A DNA stretch of 30,784 nt from Lysobacter_F sp035645555 (GTDB lineage Bacteria > Pseudomonadota > Gammaproteobacteria > Xanthomonadales > Xanthomonadaceae). Of the stretch, positions 21,939 to 28,896 are shown in pieces. The position numbers and the translations under genes are program-made. The stretch is taken from contig DASQMI010000031.1 in the NCBI GenBank assembly GCA_035645555.1, positions 1-30,784 on the forward strand, given 5' to 3'. The notes under the pieces were generated by a model that saw only the letters and a list, made by a program, of their open reading frames with translations, was not told the DNA's origin and searched no databases. Every line of letters starts with the position of its first letter. Position 1 is the stretch's first letter.

Positions 21939-22376
21939 ATGCCGGGTTCACGTTTCGACGTAGTGGATGCTGCCGGACGCGCGGTGGTGGCGCTCACCTT
22001 CATCTACTGGGGCGCGCTCAAGGGCTATGACGCGGTTGCGGCACTGATCGGCGCGACTCCGATCCGCGGCGGCTGGGACCAGTACATGGCCGCCAACGGC
22101 GTGCCGTATCCGCTGATCGCCGGCGCCATCCTGATCGAGGTGGTCGGCGGCGTGATGCTCGCGCTCGGTTATCGGACCCGGCTGGCCGCGCTGGCGCTGG
22201 CGGCGTTCTGCGTCATCGCCAACTTCGCGTTCCACACCAACTGGACGCCACCGGCCGGCATGGCCAACTGGGCGATCTTCGTCAAGAACTTCGCGCTGGC
22301 CGGCGCGCTGCTGGTGATCGCCGCGCGCAGGCCCGGCCGCCTCAGTCTGGATCGGCGCGGTCACCACGACACCTGA
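21939..22376 (+). CDS. DoxX-family membrane protein
   Basis: 145 residues from ATG 21939, supported by AAGGAGGGG upstream. Four hydrophobic segments at about residues 9-30, 52-74, 79-98 and 106-127. It starts with the family's conserved RAVVALTFIYWGALKG and has PYPLIAGAILIEVVGGVML and NFAFHTNW, matching the DoxX pattern (GGxLLxLG...AAxxLaxFm, F.KNlaLaG). DoxX proteins are inner-membrane proteins linked in some bacteria to thiol/oxidative stress complexes, though most are uncharacterised. A possible TAAGCT -10 is at 21905. It appears monocistronic. Confidence 0.9.
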   Translation: MPGSRFDVVDAAGRAVVALTFIYWGALKGYDAVAALIGATPIRGGWDQYMAANGVPYPLIAGAILIEVVGGVMLALGYRTRLAALALAAFCVIANFAFHTNWTPPAGMANWAIFVKNFALAGALLVIAARRPGRLSLDRRGHHDT

Positions 22377-22450
22377 CGCCGGATCACCGTTCGCCCCGGC
22401 GCTTGCCGCGTGGCCGAACCGCAGGTCGGGACGCCTCCGGCGCTCCGGCC

Positions 22451-22456
22451 TATCAT
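22451..22456 (+). promoter_or_regulatory. Leaderless-type -10 box before the GNAT gene
   Basis: TATCAT lies eight bases before ATG 22465 with no ribosome-binding site between. The expected transcription start coincides with the start codon. Confidence 0.5.
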
Positions 22457-22464
22457 CCGCGCCC

Positions 22465-22941
22465 ATGAGCCCCGACATCCGCATCGTCGACTTCGCGCCG
22501 CGCTGGCGCGCCGATTTCGAACGCCTCAACCTGGAGTGGCTGCAGCGCTGGTTCGTGGTCGAGGACGTCGACCGCGAGGTGCTCGGCGATCCCGAACGCC
22601 ACATCCTCGCCGACGGCGGCCGCGTGCTGTTCGCGATCGACGGCGACGGGCGCGCGCTCGGCACGGTGGCGCTCAAGCGCGAGGCCGAGGGCGTCTACGA
22701 GCTCACCAAGATGGCAGTCGCGCCGGACGCGCGCGGTCGCGGCATCGGCCGCCGGCTGATGGACGCCGCGCTGGACACTTGGCGTGCGCTCGGCGGACGC
22801 GAACTGTTCCTGGAGTCCAACAGCAGGCTCGGCCCGGCGATCGCGCTGTACGAGAGCGCCGGCTTCGAGCACCGCCCGGCGCCGCGCCCGGGCTCCCACT
22901 ACGCCCGCGCCGACGTGTACATGGTCTACGCCGGGCGCTAA
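22465..22941 (+). CDS. GNAT-family N-acetyltransferase
   Basis: 158 residues from ATG 22465. GNAT fold: the N-terminal part (MSPDIRIVDFAPRWRADF), strand GRALGTVALKRE, strand VYELTKMAVAPDARGRGIGR containing the acetyl-CoA pyrophosphate loop R-G-R-G-I-G-R, then LMDAALDTWRALGG, strand ELFLESNSRLG, and LYESAGFEHRP, the classic ALYESAGF motif. Residues 36-40 (VEDVD) and onward match the group with an N-terminal DxEVL helix (REVLGDPERHIL). Cytosolic; substrate unknown. Its 3' end faces the small minus-strand gene nine bases away. Confidence 0.92.
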   Translation: MSPDIRIVDFAPRWRADFERLNLEWLQRWFVVEDVDREVLGDPERHILADGGRVLFAIDGDGRALGTVALKREAEGVYELTKMAVAPDARGRGIGRRLMDAALDTWRALGGRELFLESNSRLGPAIALYESAGFEHRPAPRPGSHYARADVYMVYAGR

Positions 22942-22950
22942 CCGCCGCGC

Positions 22951-23283
22951 TCAGTGCACGCGACTGCGGCGCTCCAGGCGCCGACGGATGTAGGCGACGA
23001 TCCCGTCGATGTCGCTCTTGGTCAGGGTGAAGGCGAGCCAGCCGGCGCCATCGCTGCGCAGCCACACGCGCACGCCGCCGTCGTCCAGCTCGCCGAGGCT
23101 GAAGGAGGCGTCTTCGTGCACCAGTACCTCGCCCGGCGTCTGCGCCGTCGGCGGGGTATCGGGGACCGGCGGGTCCATGCCGGCGCGGGTCACGGCGAGC
23201 TTGCGGATCAGCGATTCGATCTCGTCCGCCGTGAACTCGCCCAGCAGGGTGATATGCACCCGTCGGGGCCGGGTCGTGTCCAT
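22951..23283 (-). CDS. Small hypothetical cytosolic protein
   Basis: 110 residues from ATG 23283. The frame continues as an unbroken antisense ORF through dusA, but that part is a shadow. It starts MDTTRPRRVHITLLGEFTAD, and contains a helix (DEIESLIRKLAVTRAGMD), a Pro/Thr linker, strands (GEVLVHEDASFSLGELDDG, VRVWLRSDGAGWLAFTLT) and a basic C-terminal helix (DIDGIVAYIRRRLERRSRVH). Predicted small alpha-beta protein without signal peptide. It lies divergently from dusA with 177 bases between starts. I recognise no family. Confidence 0.72.
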   Translation of the reverse strand: MDTTRPRRVHITLLGEFTADEIESLIRKLAVTRAGMDPPVPDTPPTAQTPGEVLVHEDASFSLGELDDGGVRVWLRSDGAGWLAFTLTKSDIDGIVAYIRRRLERRSRVH

Positions 23284-23444
23284 CAGGCGCTCCGTTGCGC
23301 TACTGCTCCTGGCATACAAGCGTACACGCGCGCGGGCATTTCTCCATTCAGCTACCGAGTGGATATCCGAGCGGAGGCGCGCGCAGCGCCGCGCGAAGCG
23401 GGCCGAGGCCGTCCTTTTGCGGCGGGCAGGCGGCCGCCGGCGCG

Positions 23445-23450
23445 TACAAT
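23445..23450 (+). promoter_or_regulatory. -10 box close to the dusA start
   Basis: TACAAT (five of six matches to TATAAT) lies ten bases before ATG 23461, preceded by the extended element GCG. No ribosome-binding site fits in the ten bases. The best -35-like element (TTTTGC near 23415) is not well spaced. A leaderless or near-leaderless transcript is likely. Confidence 0.55.
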
Positions 23451-23460
23451 CGGCGGCCTC

Positions 23461-24465
23461 ATGAGCGCCGCCCCGCCGATCCGGCTCGAACAGCTGCGTC
23501 TGTCCGTCGCCCCGATGATGGACTGGACGGATACGCATTGCCGCGCGTTCCACCGCGTGCTGGCGCCGCACGCGCGCCTGTACACCGAGATGGTGCACGC
23601 CAACGCGGTGCTCCACGGCGACCGCGGCCGGCTGCTGGCGATGGACGCGAGCGAGCATCCGGTCGCGCTGCAGCTGGGCGGCAGCGAACCGGCGGCGCTG
23701 GCGCAGGCCGCACGAATCGGCGCGGAGCACGGCTACGACGAGATCAACCTCAACTGCGGGTGCCCGTCCGACCGCGTGCAGGCCGGCCGCTTCGGCGCCT
23801 GCCTGATGCGCGAGCCGGCGCTGGTCGCCGAGTGCGTGGCCGCGATGATCGAGGCGGTGCCCGCGCACGTTCCGGTGACGGTGAAGTGCCGGCTCGGGGT
23901 CGACGACGACCACGAATGGGAGCGCTTCGTCGGCTTCATCGACACGGTGGCCGCGGCCGGCTGTCGCATGTTCGTGATCCACGCTCGCAATGCGTGGCTG
24001 CAGGGCCTGTCGCCGAAGGAGAACCGCGAGATCCCGCCGCTGCGTTACGACTGGGCCTACCGCCTGAAGCGCGAGCGCCCGCAGCTGCAGGTGGCGATCA
24101 ACGGCGGCATCGCCGACGAGGCGACCGCGACCGCGCAGCTCGCCCACGTCGACGGGGTGATGCTCGGGCGCGCGGCCTACCACGATCCCTACCTGCTGCA
24201 TCGCCTGGACGTGGCCTGGTTCGGCGGCGAACTGCGTTCGCGCGGCGAACTGCTGTGCGCGTTCCGGCCGTACGTGGAGGCGCAGCTCGCGCGCGGGGTG
24301 CCGCTCAAGCACATCGTCCGACACGTGCTCGGGCTGTTCGCCGGACAGCGCGGCGGGCGCGCGTTCCGCCAGCTGCTGAGCGAGCAGGCGCACCGCCCCG
24401 GCGCCGGCTGGGCGCTGCTCGAGCGCGCGCTGGCGCTGACCGAAGCGCGGGCCGACGCCGCGTGA
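23461..24465 (+). CDS. dusA: tRNA-dihydrouridine synthase A
   Basis: 334 residues from ATG 23461. FMN-binding TIM barrel: SVAPMMDWTDTHCRAFHRVL, then YTEMVHANAVLHGD, the DusA-specific catalytic loop INLNCGCPSDRVQ with the catalytic Cys101, Arg/Lys substrate elements (VTVKCRLGVDD) and HARNAWLQGLSPKENREIPP, and the phosphate-binding loop VAINGGI and VMLGRAAYHDPYLL. Length and motifs fit DusA, which reduces U20/U20a in the D-loop of tRNAs using NADPH. Position 99 (NLNCGC) is Cys where relatives often have Val. The stop overlaps the next gene's GTG (GTGA), so the deiminase-like gene is translated from the same message. Confidence 0.94.
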   Translation: MSAAPPIRLEQLRLSVAPMMDWTDTHCRAFHRVLAPHARLYTEMVHANAVLHGDRGRLLAMDASEHPVALQLGGSEPAALAQAARIGAEHGYDEINLNCGCPSDRVQAGRFGACLMREPALVAECVAAMIEAVPAHVPVTVKCRLGVDDDHEWERFVGFIDTVAAAGCRMFVIHARNAWLQGLSPKENREIPPLRYDWAYRLKRERPQLQVAINGGIADEATATAQLAHVDGVMLGRAAYHDPYLLHRLDVAWFGGELRSRGELLCAFRPYVEAQLARGVPLKHIVRHVLGLFAGQRGGRAFRQLLSEQAHRPGAGWALLERALALTEARADAA

Positions 24466-25373
24466 TTACCCGCGACGTCGACGCGTTCCTCGCCCGTGCG
24501 CGCGACTGCGCGCCGGACTTCGGCCCGGCGACCGCGCGTGCGGCGTTCCTGGTCGCGCCCGACGGGTTCGCGCATGCCGCCGAATCCGCGCGCGACAACC
24601 GCTACATGGCGCAGGCCGATGCGTTCGATCCGGTGCGCGCGCTGCTGGAGCACCGCGCGCTGCAGCAGTCGCTGTCGCGCGCGCTGCCGACGCTGTGCTT
24701 CGCCGGCCATGCCGACACGCCCGATGCGCTGTTCCCCAACAACGTGTTCGCCACCGCGCCGGGGCGGTTGATCGTCGGCCGCATGCGCCATCCGGTGCGC
24801 CAGCGCGAGGCGCAGCGTGCCGACATCCGCGCGTTCTTCCGCGACGTGCTCGGCTACCGCGAGGTCGACCTGTCGCGGCAGCCGCACCCGTGCGAGCTGA
24901 CCGGCGCGCTGGTCATCGACCGCGCCCGCGGGCTCGGCTTCTGCGGCCTGTCCGAGCGCTGCGACGAGGCCGGTGCGGCGCTGATGCACGAGGCGTTCGG
25001 GTTGCGCGCGACGCTGGTGTTCGACCTCGCGCCGGGCGAGTACCACACCAACGTGGTGCTGGCCGTGCTGGCCGGGCGCGCCACGCTGGTGTGTCCGGAT
25101 GGCCTCGCCGAACCGCGGGTCGTCGACGCGCTGCGGGCGCTGTACGGCGACCGCGTGGTGGTGCTGTCGGCGGCCGAGCGCGCCGCGTTCGCCGGCAACG
25201 CAATCGCGCTGACCGGCACGCAGGTCTGGATGAGCGCCACCGCCGATGCCGCGCTGGCGCCGGCGAGCCGGGCCGCGCTGGCGGCGGCGGGCTTCGCGAT
25301 CGAGGCGGTGGCGCTGGACGGCATCGAGGCCGCGGGCGGCTCGCTGCGCTGCTGCGTGGCGGAGATCTTCTGA
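24462..25373 (+). CDS. Arginine deiminase-related amidinotransferase (CtlX/DDAH-like)
   Basis: 303 residues from a GTG at 24462 that overlaps the dusA stop. The pentein fold is recognised by PDALFPNNVFATAPG near residue 90, PVRQREAQRADI, LTGALVIDRARGLGFCGLSE, the catalytic His in APGEYHTNVVLAVLAGR, AFAGNAIALTG, and the C-terminal nucleophile Cys297 in AGGSLRCCVAEIF. These match the guanidino-modifying deiminase/hydrolase superfamily, and the length and C-terminal GGS.RC..AEI fit the citrulline-utilisation hydrolase (CtlX)-like group. The substrate (arginine, citrulline, dimethylarginine) cannot be decided. Cytosolic. No other arginine-pathway genes lie nearby; the coupling to dusA appears to be an ordinary chromosomal arrangement. 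Confidence 0.85.
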   Translation: MITRDVDAFLARARDCAPDFGPATARAAFLVAPDGFAHAAESARDNRYMAQADAFDPVRALLEHRALQQSLSRALPTLCFAGHADTPDALFPNNVFATAPGRLIVGRMRHPVRQREAQRADIRAFFRDVLGYREVDLSRQPHPCELTGALVIDRARGLGFCGLSERCDEAGAALMHEAFGLRATLVFDLAPGEYHTNVVLAVLAGRATLVCPDGLAEPRVVDALRALYGDRVVVLSAAERAAFAGNAIALTGTQVWMSATADAALAPASRAALAAAGFAIEAVALDGIEAAGGSLRCCVAEIF

Positions 25374-25414
25374 GCGTAGGGAGGCCTGAACGCCGCCTCG
25401 TTTGTGAAGAATTA

Positions 25415-25431
25415 GTTCAGAGCGAATTCAC
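25415..25431 (+). promoter_or_regulatory. Candidate OmpR-family (PhoP-like) binding site before the PepSY gene
   Basis: GTTCAG, five bases, ATTCAC: the TTCA cores start 11 bases apart, one helical turn, the architecture of PhoP boxes (two hexamers separated by five bases). An upstream CTGAAC at 25386-25391 is the inverted copy of GTTCAG. Similar TTCA elements, two turns apart, occur before phoP. Architecture is seen; binding by PhoP is inferred. Confidence 0.4.
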
Positions 25432-25492
25432 CGGCGGGTTCCAAGAATGCCCGCCTGCCCCGGATTCATCGCGCTGCCTGCGCCCGCCTGCC

Positions 25493-25825
25493 ATGAAGAC
25501 CCCGCTCGCCCTCGTTCCGCTGTTCGCCGTCGCCCTGCTGGGCAGCGGCGCGCATGCGCAGGAGCGCCGCGCCGCGGTCGGGCGCGACCTCGGCGACCAT
25601 GTGGACCGCGGCGGCACGCTGTCCGATTCGGTGCGCCGGGTCGAACGCCAGACCGGCGGCGAGGTGCTGAGCGCCGAGCGCGTGCCGTTCGAAGGCCGCG
25701 ACCTGCACCGGGTCAAGGTGGTCGACGCCAACGGGCGGGTCCGGGTCTACATGGACGATCCGCAGGAGCGCGGCCGCGGGCGCGCGGAGCCGCCGGCTCG
25801 ACCTACACGCGACCGCGACGACTGA
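25493..25825 (+). CDS. Small secreted PepSY-domain protein, adjacent to phoPQ
   Basis: 110 residues from ATG 25493. The signal peptide (TPLALVPLFAVALLGSGAHA) is cleaved near residue 23. The mature part holds a PepSY-like unit: TLSDSVRRVERQTGGEVLSA, then ERVPFEGRDLHRVKVVDANG with the conserved aromatic-free strand pair ending GRVRVYMDDPQ. The C-terminus is charged and disordered (RGRGRAEPPARPTRDRDD). PepSY modules inhibit proteases or act as periplasmic sensors of envelope systems. The gene ends 114 bases before phoP on the same strand, with a long inverted repeat between. A periplasmic modulator of PhoQ is an attractive inference. No strong ribosome-binding site is seen. Confidence 0.82.
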   Translation: MKTPLALVPLFAVALLGSGAHAQERRAAVGRDLGDHVDRGGTLSDSVRRVERQTGGEVLSAERVPFEGRDLHRVKVVDANGRVRVYMDDPQERGRGRAEPPARPTRDRDD

Positions 25826-25841
25826 ACGGCGAACCTCGCAA

Positions 25842-25900
25842 CCTGAACAGCACACCGTGATTTAGCTTGTGTTTCATCACGGTGGGCTCCAATGTTCAGG
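25842..25900. promoter_or_regulatory. Nested inverted repeat upstream of phoP
   Basis: Outer perfect 8-bp arms CCTGAACA (25842-25849) and TGTTCAGG (25893-25900). Inside them are perfect 9-bp arms CACCGTGAT (25853-25861) and ATCACGGTG (25876-25884), with a 14-base loop that is unusually AT-rich for this genome. There is no T-run. It could be a dyad operator, an RNA 5'-leader structure, or the transcript end of pepSY. TTCA cores at 25873 and 25895 are 22 bases apart, compatible with autoregulation by PhoP. Confidence 0.7.
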
Positions 25901-25939
25901 AGTATGAACGGTCCCGGCGACCGGACGCGAGGAACCCCG

Positions 25940-26623
25940 ATGCGAATCCTGCTGGTTGAAGACGAAGCCCCGCTGCGCGAGACGCTTGCCGCGCGCCTGA
26001 AGCGCGAAGGGTTCGCGGTGGACACCGCGCAGGACGGCGAGGAAGGCCTGTACATGGGCCGCGAAGTGCCGTTCGACATCGCGATCATCGACCTCGGCCT
26101 GCCGAAGATGTCCGGCATGGAGCTGATCCGTGCGCTGCGCGACGAAGGCAAGAAGTTCCCGGTGCTGATCCTCACCGCGCGCTCGAGCTGGCAGGACAAG
26201 GTCGAGGGCCTTAAGCAGGGCGCCGACGACTACCTGGTCAAGCCGTTCCACGTTGAGGAGCTGCTGGCGCGCCTGAACGCGCTGGTGCGGCGCGCCGCCG
26301 GCTGGAGCAAGCCGGTGCTCGAATGCGGCCCGGTGACGCTGGACCTGTCCGCGCAGACGGTGAGCGTGCACGGCCAGAACGTCGATCTGACCAGCTATGA
26401 GTACAAGGTGCTCGAGTACCTGATGATGCACGCCGGCGAACTGGTCTCGAAGGCCGACCTCACCGAGCACATCTACCAGCAGGATTTCGACCGCGACTCC
26501 AACGTGCTGGAAGTGTTCATCGGCCGCCTGCGCAAGAAGCTCGACCCGGAAGGCACGCTCAAGCCGATCGAGACCGTGCGCGGCCGCGGCTACCGCTTCG
26601 CGATCCCGCGCAGCGGCGAATGA
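25940..26623 (+). CDS. phoP: Two-component response regulator PhoP (OmpR family)
   Basis: 227 residues from ATG 25940, with CGAGGAA six bases upstream; an in-frame ATG at 25892 lies within the inverted repeat and lacks support. Receiver: acidic pocket LVEDEAP, phosphoacceptor Asp51 (IIDLGLPKMSG), Thr79 (LILTAR), Lys101 (YLVKPFH). The C-terminal OmpR/PhoB winged helix (about 130-224) has LTSYEYKVLEYLMMH, recognition helix NVLEVFIGRLRKKLDP and wing IETVRGRGYRF. It is followed by a PhoQ-type kinase. In Xanthomonas-group bacteria PhoP controls low-divalent-cation, acid and antimicrobial-peptide responses and is often essential. The assignment rests on sequence and the neighbouring kinase. Confidence 0.93.
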   Translation: MRILLVEDEAPLRETLAARLKREGFAVDTAQDGEEGLYMGREVPFDIAIIDLGLPKMSGMELIRALRDEGKKFPVLILTARSSWQDKVEGLKQGADDYLVKPFHVEELLARLNALVRRAAGWSKPVLECGPVTLDLSAQTVSVHGQNVDLTSYEYKVLEYLMMHAGELVSKADLTEHIYQQDFDRDSNVLEVFIGRLRKKLDPEGTLKPIETVRGRGYRFAIPRSGE

Positions 26624-26680
26624 CGCCGACGCGCGCGTGCGCGTGACCGCCCGGCGCATGTGCGGGGCGGGTTCACCGGG

Positions 26681-26686
26681 TACGCT
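26681..26686 (+). promoter_or_regulatory. Weak leaderless-type -10 box before phoQ
   Basis: TACGCT lies six bases before GTG 26693, the same geometry as other leaderless-type boxes here. It supports GTG 26693 rather than GTG 26660 as the start and would give phoQ a promoter of its own in addition to readthrough from phoP. Confidence 0.35.
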
Positions 26687-26692
26687 GTCGCC

Positions 26693-28117
26693 GTGAGCGA
26701 AACCAAACCACGCAGATCCTTGAGCTGGGGGCGGCCCGGTTCGCTGGCCGCGCGCCAGTTGCTGGCCGCCAGCCTCGGCCTGATCGCGTTCCTCGCGCTC
26801 GCCGGCTACGCGCTCGACCGCGCGTTCCTCGACACCGCCGAAAGCAACCTGCGCGAACGCCTGCGCAGCTACGCGATGGCGTACGCGGAGAAGGGCGAGT
26901 TCGCACGCAACGGCGAATTCATCCCGCCGTACGAGCCGGTCGATCCGCGTTTCGATCGCCCCGGCAGCGGGTTGTACGCCGAGGTCGTGCTGCCCAACGG
27001 CCACTGGGATTCCAACTCCGCGCACGGCCCGTCGCTGCCGCGCGGGGCGATGCTGAAGGCGCGCGAGGAACGCTTCGAAGGGCCGCTGCCGATCACCAAG
27101 ATCAACGGCGAACCGGCCGAGGTCTACCGCTACGGCTGGGGGCTGGTGTGGAGCGCCGGCGGCGATGCGCGCGCGGAGTTCCCGTACACCATCTACATCC
27201 TCGAAGACACCACCGCGCTGCGCAACCAGGTCGACGTGTTTCGCGCCGCGTTGTGGCGCAACCTCGGCGGCGCCGGCGTGATCCTGCTGCTGATGCAGGC
27301 GCTGATCCTGCGCTGGAGCCTGCGCCCGATGCGGCGCGTGATCGAGGAGCTCAAGCGCGTGCAGCGCGGCCAGGCCACCCGCATGAGCGAGCAGCACCCG
27401 CGCGAGCTCGAGCCGCTGACCGAAAGCATCAACGCGTTCATCGAAAGCGAGCGCCAGAACCTGGAGCGCCAGCGCAACACGCTCGCCGACCTTGCGCACA
27501 GCCTGAAGACGCCGCTGGCGGTGCTGCGTACGCGGCTGGACAGCAACGCGCCCGAGCCCGAGCTGCGCGAGGAGCTGGAGGTGCAGCTGCGGCGGATGAA
27601 CGACATGGTCTCCTACCAGCTCGCGCGCGCGGCCAAGAGCGGCCATACCCTGTTCGCCGCGCCGGTGGCGATTGAGCCGTATGCCGAGCAGATCGTGCGC
27701 GGGCTGGAGAAGGTGTACACGCGCAAGGGCGTGCTGTGCGAGTTCGACATCGACGCCGATTCGCCGTTCTACGGCGAGCCCGGCGATCTCCAGGAGCTGC
27801 TCGGCAACCTGCTGGAGAACGCGTTCAAGTGGGCCAACGCGCGCGTGTTGCTGACGGTGAAGCCCGGCGAAACCGCGCCGAACCGCCGCCCGGGCCTGCT
27901 GATCGCCGTCGACGACGATGGCCCGGGCATTCCGCCGGAGAAGATCGCGCTGATCCTGCAGCGCGGCGTGCGCGGCGACGAGCGCGTGCAGGGCCACGGC
28001 ATCGGTCTCGCCATCGTGCAGGACATCGTGCGCAGCTATCGCGGCACGCTGGACGTGCGCGCGTCCGAGGAGATGGGCGGCGCACGCTTCGAGGTGCGCC
28101 TGCCGCCGGGCCTGTGA
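26693..28117 (+). CDS. phoQ: Sensor histidine kinase PhoQ
   Basis: 474 residues from GTG 26693 (GTG 26660 would add 11). First membrane span about 22-43. The periplasmic sensor is about 44-190, with RPGSGLYAEVVLPNGHWDSN, FEGPLPITKINGEPAEVYRY and YTIYILEDTTALRNQV. Second span about 196-214. HAMP-like helix follows. Dimerisation/phosphotransfer domain with His269 in LADLAHSLKTPLAVL; catalytic core with N-box LLGNLLENAFKWAN, G1 DDDGPGIPPEK and G2 GHGIGLAIVQDIV. The domain layout and the SLKTPL H-box match PhoQ. The multi-Asp/Glu acidic cluster that binds divalent cations in E. coli PhoQ is not obvious, so the ligand may be sensed differently. It phosphorylates the upstream PhoP. Confidence 0.92.
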   Translation: MSETKPRRSLSWGRPGSLAARQLLAASLGLIAFLALAGYALDRAFLDTAESNLRERLRSYAMAYAEKGEFARNGEFIPPYEPVDPRFDRPGSGLYAEVVLPNGHWDSNSAHGPSLPRGAMLKAREERFEGPLPITKINGEPAEVYRYGWGLVWSAGGDARAEFPYTIYILEDTTALRNQVDVFRAALWRNLGGAGVILLLMQALILRWSLRPMRRVIEELKRVQRGQATRMSEQHPRELEPLTESINAFIESERQNLERQRNTLADLAHSLKTPLAVLRTRLDSNAPEPELREELEVQLRRMNDMVSYQLARAAKSGHTLFAAPVAIEPYAEQIVRGLEKVYTRKGVLCEFDIDADSPFYGEPGDLQELLGNLLENAFKWANARVLLTVKPGETAPNRRPGLLIAVDDDGPGIPPEKIALILQRGVRGDERVQGHGIGLAIVQDIVRSYRGTLDVRASEEMGGARFEVRLPPGL

Positions 28118-28140
28118 GCGGCGGCCCCGAATCGGATCTG

Positions 28141-28890
28141 CTACCCCAACGGCGCCGGGCCGTACAAGCGCGCCAAGTGCGCGGCGACGTGCGGCATCGA
28201 CGCGCGCAGCGGCGCCGGGTCGCTGAAGTGGTATTCGGTGCACACGGCGAAGAATTCCTCCGGTGCTTCCGCCGCGTACGGGTCGATCGCGGTGTCCTCG
28301 CCGCGGTCCACCTGCTCGACGAACGCGTCGTACGCGCGCTGGAAGTCGCGCGCCCATTCGCGCTGCCACGCGCGCGGCAGCGGCGGGGTGCCGTCGAGCA
28401 CGCCGTCGAGCAGATCCAGCTTGTGGGCGATCTCGTGCGTGGCCACGCAGTAGCCGGCGCGCGGATCGTCGATGTCGGACTGCACGTCGGCCCACGACAG
28501 CACCACCGGGCCGGCGTCCCACGCCTCGCCGATCAGCTCGTCGTCCCACTCGTGCAGAATGCCGGCCGCGTCCATGTGGCTGCGCTGCACGCGGAATGCG
28601 TCCGGATACACCAGCAGCTGCGACCAGCCGCGCAGTCCCTCGGGGCCGAACTCGATCAGCGGCAGGCAGCACAGCGCCGCCAGGCGGACGCGCTGCGACG
28701 TGTCCAGATGCAGGCCGGCGAGCGGGGTGATGGTCTTCTCGCGCAGGAAGCGCGCGGTCAGCTCACGCAGGCGCGCCTGCCGGCGCGGATCGAGCGCGCG
28801 GGTCCACGGCAGGGCCTCGACGGCCTCGCGCCAGAGCGGTTCAGGGGCGGGATCAGCGGGGCGCCAGAGGCGCTCGAGCCACGCGCGCAA
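28141..28890 (-). CDS. mtfA: Zinc-dependent peptidase, MtfA family (M90)
   Basis: 249 residues. The start is TTG at 28890: the frame contains no ATG or GTG nearby and is closed by the stop of the upstream gene, which lies in the same frame just two codons before. The MtfA core is recognised: ITPLAGLHLDTSQRVRLAAL, LLVYPDAFRV, GEAWDAGPVVLSWADV, the metal site THEIAHKLDLLDG with His152/Glu153/His156, and EEFFAVCTEYHF with the third ligand Glu. In E. coli MtfA is a cytosolic aminopeptidase-like zinc protein that binds the glucose repressor Mlc; no Mlc is seen here, so only the peptidase family is assured. The start has no Shine-Dalgarno, indicating reinitiation after the preceding gene. Confidence 0.88.
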   Translation of the reverse strand: MRAWLERLWRPADPAPEPLWREAVEALPWTRALDPRRQARLRELTARFLREKTITPLAGLHLDTSQRVRLAALCCLPLIEFGPEGLRGWSQLLVYPDAFRVQRSHMDAAGILHEWDDELIGEAWDAGPVVLSWADVQSDIDDPRAGYCVATHEIAHKLDLLDGVLDGTPPLPRAWQREWARDFQRAYDAFVEQVDRGEDTAIDPYAAEAPEEFFAVCTEYHFSDPAPLRASMPHVAAHLARLYGPAPLG

Positions 28891-28896
28891 CGGCGG

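Noticed and set aside
22951..24393. 480-codon minus-strand frame including the small gene and antisense of dusA
   Set aside because: Only the 110 codons from ATG 23283 look like protein; the rest is the dusA shadow.
28102..28125. GCCGCC ... GGCGGC hairpin across the phoQ stop
   Set aside because: Six GC pairs with a long loop and no T-run; expected often by chance at this GC content.
25877..28672. 931-codon open frame on the minus strand across phoP, phoQ and mtfA
   Set aside because: Shadow frame. It runs antisense through two clear two-component genes and out of frame through mtfA, with low-complexity content.
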